Assembly: GCF_041381155.1 (NCBI RefSeq)
Contig: NC_091135.1
Location: forward strand, 3,241,620-3,305,619
Length of the DNA stretch: 64,000 nucleotides
Source: Argopecten irradians
Taxonomy: Eukaryota; Mollusca; Bivalvia; Pectinida; Pectinidae
Direction: 5' to 3'
Part shown: piece after piece, positions 25,101 through 34,100 of the stretch
Position numbering within the stretch: position 1 is the stretch's first letter
Layout of the letters: the number at the start of each line of letters is the position of its first letter
Notes under the pieces: generated by a model
Told to the model about the DNA's origin: nothing
The model's input: the letters and a program-made list of their open reading frames with translations, nothing else
The model's database searches: none
Translations under genes and position numbers: made by a program

Positions 25101-28100
25101 AGTTGGGTAATAGAGGAGATAATCTAGCAATCAGCTGAGAATTATGGGAGATAGACTAGTATTAGAATTCAACTGAAAAATTTGGGAGATAATCTACTGC
25201 CAGTAAAATTCAGCTATATAACAGAGATACATGTAATCTTAAGTGATAACCTGACTCAGATGAGATAGTGAAGTATTTAGAATCCACTAGCAAAAAAGGG
25301 GAGATTATTTATATATATATATAGTGATATGATCTCTAACAAAGAAACGGGTTGTAATCTACTATAAGGGTCCAGTTGGGAAATAGGGGAGATAATCTAC
25401 CAGTTATAGGATTTATAGAATTACAACTGTACAATGTTTATGAGAGCTGATGCAAGTTTAGAGTTCAATATCCATTTCAAGAAGATTTTGTCGATTTGTC
25501 ATATACATTTATATCAAATGGATTGGACAATGTTGACATCAGACTATGTTTTTTAATTCTATTCCTATTCAGTTTTTAAAAAATACATATTCTGCATTCC
25601 TCATATCATCAAAAGATTACTTACAACACATTATATCTGAAGGAGAACAGCTCCAGAATTATCTATAAAGGTAGTAGATATTTAGTTAGATTAATAAGTT
25701 ATGGTCATAATCCTTATATGATAGTTTTTCATATGAGATTGAAGAAATGCTCATTTGTTGATAGACAAACATAAACATTCCAGGAGGTAATGGGCCAGTA
25801 ATTTCCTGTGCTTAAACACACTAATCCCCAGACACAGAGTTCAAAAACAGATAATAGTTATCATGTAAGGAGCCAAAGGAGCCTAGAATTCTATACAAAA
25901 CAATTAAACATAAAAACAAATGTCTTGTACATGTAAGTGCTTAACTTATTGATTAATGTGAGATATACAGTTGTATGTACCTGCTGTTGTTGACCCGCCT
26001 TTTTTAAATGCTGGCTTTAACTTCAGTAATCCCTCTAGTGTTGTAGGGCGAATACCATCATCTTTTGTGACCTGGAAGAAAAGAAAGAAATAAACTGTTA
26101 GACAATATGAAAAACAAACCAAAATTATGCACTAAAAATAACTACATATCCATGATACTATAAATATAAATATATCAAGCTATTGTTAGCATATTTGAAC
26201 TTCAGTTTCAGTATTTTAACTTTTTAAAAACCTCAGAATATTAACCTTTGACTTCAGTATGTTGACCTCCTTCAATCATATCTCATGAACTTTGACCTCA
26301 GCATTTTAATGACCTTCAACTTCAATATATAAGGCAATAAATTTTATACTGAGAGCTCAAATTAAAATTGTATGATAACTCATTTATATTTTCTTTTATA
26401 GTGTTATGTTCTATTAATAGATTTTCTATATAGTGTTGTACAATACTAATTGCAGATATGGTAAATTTCAAGAAATCAACAAGAGGCCCAAGGGTATTAA
26501 CGGTCATCTGACTACCTTGGCAAACCTCACATAGGAAATTAATAAGATATAGTGTCATGGTAGCCATCTTCGATTTTGAATCAACCAGAGATGTAACAAC
26601 ACTTTGTCTGGACCAGTCAGGATCATTTGATGCAGGTTTCAGCCAATTAGTACTGGTAAACTTGAGAAGAAGTTCAAAATGTGTTTTCAAGATGGCAGCT
26701 GTTGCGGCCATCTTGGATTTCAGATCGACCTGAAAAATAACAACACTTTGTCGGGATCATGTCGGGATCATCTCATGCAAGTTTCAGCCAAACTGCTATT
26801 GTAGAACTTGAGAAGAAGTTCAAAATGTGTTTTCAAGATGGCGGCTGTGGCGGCCATCTTGGATTTTGGATTGACCCGATAAATAACAACACTTTGTCAG
26901 GACCATGTCAGGATCAATTCATGTAAGTTTCAGCTAAATCGCACAAGTAGAACTTGAGAAGAAGTTCAAAATGTGAAAAGTTAACGCACAGTGGACGGCG
27001 CATGACGACGGATGAAACATGACTATAAAAATCAATAATACCATATTGGACCCAATAATTGCCAAGGGCTTTAAAATCATTGAAAAAATGAAAAGGTGCA
27101 TTGCAAATCATACAGTTTTGTGTTGTTTTGGTCTTTATTTATGCCTGGGCAATTGAAATCAAGGCCTCAAATAGGGGGAGGGGCACTTATAGGGTCATGG
27201 GTGCATATTGGGTCGAATACGGTATCCCCTATTATGTGACTTACTGTAATTGTTGTCTCGTTACCCTCCTTATCCTTTATCGTCGTGGTAACAGGAACAA
27301 TTTCGTTATCAAAAAGTCCCTCTTTCTGTGCCCTGGCAGCCCTGTTGTCAAACAAATGTAACAGCTTTACTGAAATGTCTCTTTATTTTCTACAGTTCAT
27401 ATTATGATCACATCTTTTTTAAGTTTTTATTGAAGCAGTGTCCATGCCAAATTCATAGAAAGTTTTGAATTTGATAAAGAAATGATAATAAGAAAGAAAC
27501 CCTAAATTTGCCTTTTCTAAAAAACTTTTTTTTTCATTTCAGTTTCTATTTAACTACATTCTTCCAATTTTGCGTTTTTACTTAATTAACTCATTTTGTC
27601 TTTCTTTGGTCTGGAAAAGAGAAAGGAAATATTGATAAGGTTATGTGCTGAACATTTAATTAGTAGCACTATCAATTTTATCAGAGTAATTGACCTGTTT
27701 TGTGATAACAGAGCAAACTGGTCCTGATCTTCTCGTGTCAGTTCGTACTTCTCAGCAACATTCTCAGAAGTCAATCTGGAAACAGATGTAAACACGTGTA
27801 TGTATGTTCTAAATCAATCTATACAAAATGATTAAATATGTAAGTATATAGAAAAATGTATAAATAAATGAATTTAAATTAAAGAGTAAATGGCCATAAC
27901 AAACTCTCTGAAACAACTTTAAGTGCATACAGATTAACTATCAAGTCTTTGTCTGAACCGCATGGACTATAAAGGGAAGTAACTCACCCCATAGGTATGA
28001 GACAGTTTTTAGCTTTCTCAATCCCTAACAACTTTGGGTTCAGTGAAAGGTCTTGACCCTTGTTCATCGTCATTTGTTCAAATCTGAGGGGAAAAAAAGA

Positions 28101-31100
28101 CAAAACGGAAAGTTTGAAGTGGTTACATAATCAGACAAGCCTGGCACCAAGTAATGAATAAACACTTAAACAATATAATTCTTAAACTAGGCACACAAAA
28201 TCTTAAATCATCTTGTACTATATGTGTTATTCAATTGAAAAAGGTTTTTTTTGTTTGTTTGAGTTTTAAAGCCCATCGACAACTGAGGTCTTTTAGGGCT
28301 AAACTACAACAAGTCATGCATTCGTTTTGAAAACGAAGGATTTACATATATATTTATATATGATTGCACATGTACATGTATGTGTATATTATTAACTTCT
28401 TTTAAAGATGCTCCGCCGCTGACAAATAGTATTTTTTCAAAGGAGCAGACAATTTCGTACTTTTCTTCAGTTACAAATGTTACTTACTTAACACCATTAC
28501 CATCGTTGAAAAGTTTGAGCTTCTAATTTTACTTCAAGTTAAAAATATCTCAAAAATAATTAATTGCATCCCAAAAAAATTCTAAAAAATTTCTAAAAAC
28601 TATATCCTATCTGGAATGATGTACTCATTGCGCATGCACCAAAAGCAAAATGAATTATTTCATATTATTTTTTGTGTAAATTAGACATATATATGCAAGA
28701 TTAAACGATTAAACACCAATTATTATTCAAATGATGAATATCATTTATGCTCTGTCGGCGGTGGAGCATCTTTAAACTTATAAAACTGCATGGTTTTTAT
28801 AAACAAGAGGCCCAGAGGGCCTGTATCGCTCACCTGGTTTGTAATGCCAAGTAATGTTCTGAATACAGGTTCATTGTTTTCTTTTCTGAAGGAATTTTAA
28901 TATTAACCTCTAAATCCTCTATTGGGCCCCACCCCTCCCGCCCCCAGGGGGTCAGAGCCAAAATTTATACAAGTTCTGTTCCCCTTCTTCCAAGGATGTT
29001 TGTGGCCAAATTTGGTTACAATCCATGCAGAACTCTATGACTAGTAGCGATTTAAATGATTTACCTCTATTTCCCCTATTGGGCCCCACCCCTCCCGCCC
29101 CCAGGGGGTCAGAGCCAAAATTTATACAAGTTCTGTTCCCCTTCTTCCAAGGATGTTTGTGGCCAAATTTGGTTACAATCCATGCAGAACTCTATGACTA
29201 GTAGCGATTTAAATGATTTACCTCTATTTCCCCTATTGGGCCCCGCCCCTCCTGCCCCCGGGGGGTCAGAGCCAAAATTTAAACAAATTCTGTTCCCTTT
29301 CCCCAAAGGATGTCTGTGGCCAAATTTGGTTACATTCCATTCAGAACTCTATGACTAGTAGCGATTTAAAGGATTTACCTCTATTACCCCTATTGGGCCC
29401 CGCCCCTCCTGCCCCCAGGGGACCAGCCAAAATTTATACAAGTTCTGTTCCCCTTCCCCAAAGGATGTTTGTGGCCAAATTTGGTTACATTCCATTCAGA
29501 ACTCTATGAAAAGTAGTGATTTAAAGGATTTACCTCTATTACCCCTATTGGGCCCTGCCCCTCCTGCCCCCAGGGGACCAGAGCCAAAATTTTATACAAG
29601 TTCTGTTCCCCTTCCCCCAAGGATGTTTGTGTGGCCAAATTTGGTTACAATTCATGTAGAGCTCTAGGACAAGTAGAGATTTAAAGGATTTACCTCTATT
29701 TCCCCTATTGGGCCCTGCCCCTCCTGCCCCCAGGGGGTCAGAGCCAAAATTTATACAAGGTCTGTTCCCCCTCCCCCAAGGATGTTTGTGGCCAAATTTG
29801 GTTACATTCCATTCAGAACTCTATACTCTATGACTAGTAGCGAGTTAAAGGAAATGTTGACGGACGGACGGACGACGGATGCCGCGCCATGACATAAGCT
29901 CACCGGCCCTTCGGGCCAGGTGAGCTAAAAACAGGAAATTTTGACTATCTCCTGATTACAACATTTATTTTCTTGTAATAACGAAATTAAAAAGAAAGGT
30001 AATTACCCAGCACCGATTCCCATATCACATTGATTATTTTTTAATTGAACCTACAACAGAAAGAAAAAACATAAGTTCAAGAGCTATAACAAAGATATTT
30101 GCAGGTGGAGCACATTCAGTAATGCGGGTGGCTATGCCGATAAATAATATAAAGGATGCGAGTCAATTCCAATCATTTTTATAATTTTACCTGCGACGTT
30201 CATGAAGGCCTGAAGTCCAGAGGAAACATTGTCGGTTGTTTGGGTTGTGTATACAGGTGTTGTCTCAGGGATCCCACTGTTAATATATACAGAATATCAC
30301 TTAGCTTGTAATAAGTTAATACATTGTTAATATATACAGAATATCACTTAGCTTGTAATAAGTTAATACATTGTTAATATATACAGAATATCACTTAGCT
30401 TGTGATAAGTTAATACATTATTAATATATACAAAATATCACTTAGCTTGTAATAAGTTAATACATTGTTAATATATACAGAATATCACTTAGTTTGTAAT
30501 AAGTTAATACATTGTTAATATATACAGAATATCACTTAGGTTGTAATAAGTTAATACATTGTTAATATATACAGAATATCACTTAGCTTGTAATAAGTTA
30601 ATACATTGTTAATATATACAAAATATCACTTAGCTTGTAATAAGTTAATACATTGTTAATATATACAGAATATCACTTAGCTTGTGATAAGTTAATAGGT
30701 TGTAATATATACAAAATATCACTTAGCTTGTGATAAGTTAATAGGTTGTAATATATACAAAATATCACTTAGTTTGTAATAAGTTAATACATTGTTAATA
30801 TACATTGTATACAGAATATCACTTAGCTTGTAATAAGCTTTAGAAACTCTCAGTTCCATCACAGGAATTATAAACTATTTGGGTATATAACCAATAAGTA
30901 AATTTAGTAGTAACATTCTCAGGATATTGAACAGAACAAAAAAAAAGAAGATGCATTCGGTTGGAAGGACAGGGTGAAAGCAGTATATTTTATTATCAAT
31001 ATTAATTGTTTTGTAAGGGGTTTGATAACTAGAGTGGAACAGTCAGTGACATTACCTATAAAACTGGGCCACTCTGGTTGTGAAGGCATCCTTGGAGTCA

Positions 31101-34100
31101 TTTACATTGCCTAAAATAAAATGATAATAGGATAAGAAATAGGTACACATACATGTGTGCATACATAATGTACCTATACATATGTCACCTACAAGTTGTG
31201 GAGACATCTCTACACTATTACACATATACATTCCTACACATATGTCACCTATCTGTTGTGGATACAACCCTATACTAGTACACATATACATACCTACACT
31301 TATGTCGCCTATCTGTTGTGGATACAACCTTATACTAGTACACATATACATACCTACACTTATGTCGCCTATCTGTTGTGGAGACAACCCTATACTAGTA
31401 CACATATACATTCCTACACATATGTCACCTATCTGTTGTGGATACAACCCTATACTAGTACACATATACATACCTACACTTATGTCCCCTATCTGTTGTG
31501 GATACAACCCGATACTAGTACACATATACATACCTGCACATATGTCACCTATCTGTTGTGGAGACAACCCTATACTAGTACACATATACATACCTACACA
31601 TATGTCACCTATCTGTTGTGGAGACAACCCTATACTAGTACACATATACATACCTACACATATGTAACCTATCTGTTGTTAATACAACCCTATACTAGTA
31701 CACATATACATACCTACACATATGTCACCTATCTGTTGTGGACACAACCCTATACTAGTACACATATACATGCCTACACATATGTCACCTATCTGTTGTG
31801 GAGACAACCCTATACTAGTACACATATACATACCTACACATATGTCGCCTATCTGTTGTGGAGACAACCTTATACTAGTACACATATACATACCTACACT
31901 TATGTCATCTACAAGTTGTGGATACAACCCTATATTAGAACACATATACATACCTACACATATGTCGCCTATCTGTTTTTGATACAACCCTATACAAGTA
32001 CACATATACATACCTACACATATGTCACCTATTTGTTGTGAAGATATATCTCTATAATATTACACATATACATTCCTACACATATGTCGCCTATCTGTTG
32101 TGGACACAACCCTAAACTAGTACACATATAAGTACCTACACATATGTCACCTATCTGTTGTGGATACAACCCTATATTAGTACACTTTATACATACCTAC
32201 ACATATGTTGCCTGTATCCTGTGGAGACATCTCTATACTAGTACACATATACATACCTACACATATGTCGTTTATCTGTTTCTGATACAACCCTATACAA
32301 GTACACATATACATACCTACACATATGTCGTTTATCTGTTTATGATACAACTGATACAAGTACACATATACATACCTACACATATGTCATCTACAAGTTG
32401 TGGATACAACTCTATACAAGTACACATATACATACCTACACTTATGTCATCTACAAGTTGTGGATACAACCCTATATTAGAACACATATACATACCTACA
32501 CATATGTCGCCTATCTGTTTTTGATACAACCCTATACAAGTACACATATACATACCTACACATATGTCACCTATTTGTTGTGAAGATATCTCTATAATAT
32601 TACACATATACATTCCTACACATATGTCGCCTATCTGTTGTGGACACAACCCTAAACTAGTACACATATACATACCTACACATATGTCATCTACAAGTTG
32701 TGGATACAACCCTATATTAGAACACATATACATACCTACACATATGTCGCCTATCTGTTGTGAAGATATCTCTATACAATTATACATATACATACCTACA
32801 CATATGTCGCCTGTATCCTGTGGAGACATCTCTATACTAGTACACATATACATACCTACACATATGTCACCTATCTGTTGTGGACACAACCCTATACTAG
32901 TACACATATACATACCTACACATATGTCACCTATCTGTTGTGGATACAACCCTATACTAGTACACATATACATACATACACATATGTCACCTATTTGTTG
33001 TGGATACAACACTATACTAGTACACATATACATACCACACATATGTTGCCTATCTGTTTTGGAGACATCTCTACACTATTACACATATACATACCTACAC
33101 ATATGTCACCTATCTGTTGTGGATACAACCCTATACTATTACACATATATGTACCTACATATATGTCGCCTATCTGTTGTGGATACAACCCTATACTAGT
33201 ACACATATACATACCTACACATATGTCACCTATCTGTTGTGGATACAACCCTATACTAGTACACATATACATACCTACACTTATGTCACCTATCTGTTGT
33301 GGACACAACCCTATATTAGTACACATATATATACCTACACATATGTCACCTATCTGTTGTGGATACAACCCTATACTAGTACACATATACATACCTACAC
33401 ATATGTCGCCTGTATCCTGTGGAGACATCTCTATACTAGTACACACATATACATACCTACACATATGTCACCTATCTGTTGTGGATACAACCCTATACTA
33501 GTACACATATACATACCTACACATATGTCACCTATCTGTTGTGGATACAACCCTATACTAGTACACATATACATACCTACACATATGTCACCTATTTGTT
33601 GTGGATACAACACTATACTAGCACACATATACATAACACACATATGTTGCCTATCTGTTTTGGAGACATCTCTACACTATTACACATATACATACCTACA
33701 CATATGTCACTTCTGTTGTGGATACAACCCTATACTATTACACATATATGTACCTACACATATGTCGCCTATCTGTTGTGGATACAACCCTATACTAGTA
33801 CACATATACATACCTACATATATGTCATCTACAAGTTGTGGATACAACCCTTAACTAGTACACATATACATACCTACACATATGTCGCCTATCTGTTGTG
33901 GATACAACCCTATACTAGTACACATATATGTATCTACTACACATATGTCGCCTATCTGTTGTGGATACAACCCTATACTAGTACACATATACATACCTAC
34001 ACATATGCCACCTATCTGTTGTGGATACAACCTATACTAGTACACATATACATACCTACACATATGTCCGCCAATCTGTTGTTGACACAACCCTAAACTA

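Larger units (their letters stand above)
21882..25980 (-). other. thiolase intron 9
   Basis: 4.1 kb, all repeats: copies of the exon 10 acceptor, pearl-like element B (21941-23330), a MITE fragment near 23342-23400, a 150-bp palindrome (23773-23922), and a 37-bp minisatellite (24180-25410). The remaining 25410-25980 is plain AT-rich DNA. Confidence 0.8.
26072..27244 (-). other. thiolase intron 8
   Basis: 1.17 kb. Contains a third type of pearl-like element (26477 to about 27020) and a MITE at 27039-27224. The 129-codon reading frame at 26322-26711 is inside this repeat material and is not a gene. Confidence 0.75.
28084..30006 (-). other. thiolase intron 5
   Basis: 1.92 kb holding a SINE-tail-like stretch near 28245-28330, a 376-bp MITE (28401-28776) and a complete pearl-like element (28802-29931). 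No further exon is needed. Confidence 0.8.

Noticed and set aside
26322..26711. 129-codon minus-strand frame
   Set aside because: It lies in intron 8 over pearl-like element C, with no splice support and no domain.
28802..29509. Frames of about 100 codons with the same [14 protein letters not shown] motif
   Set aside because: Same repeat artefact inside an intronic pearl-like element.
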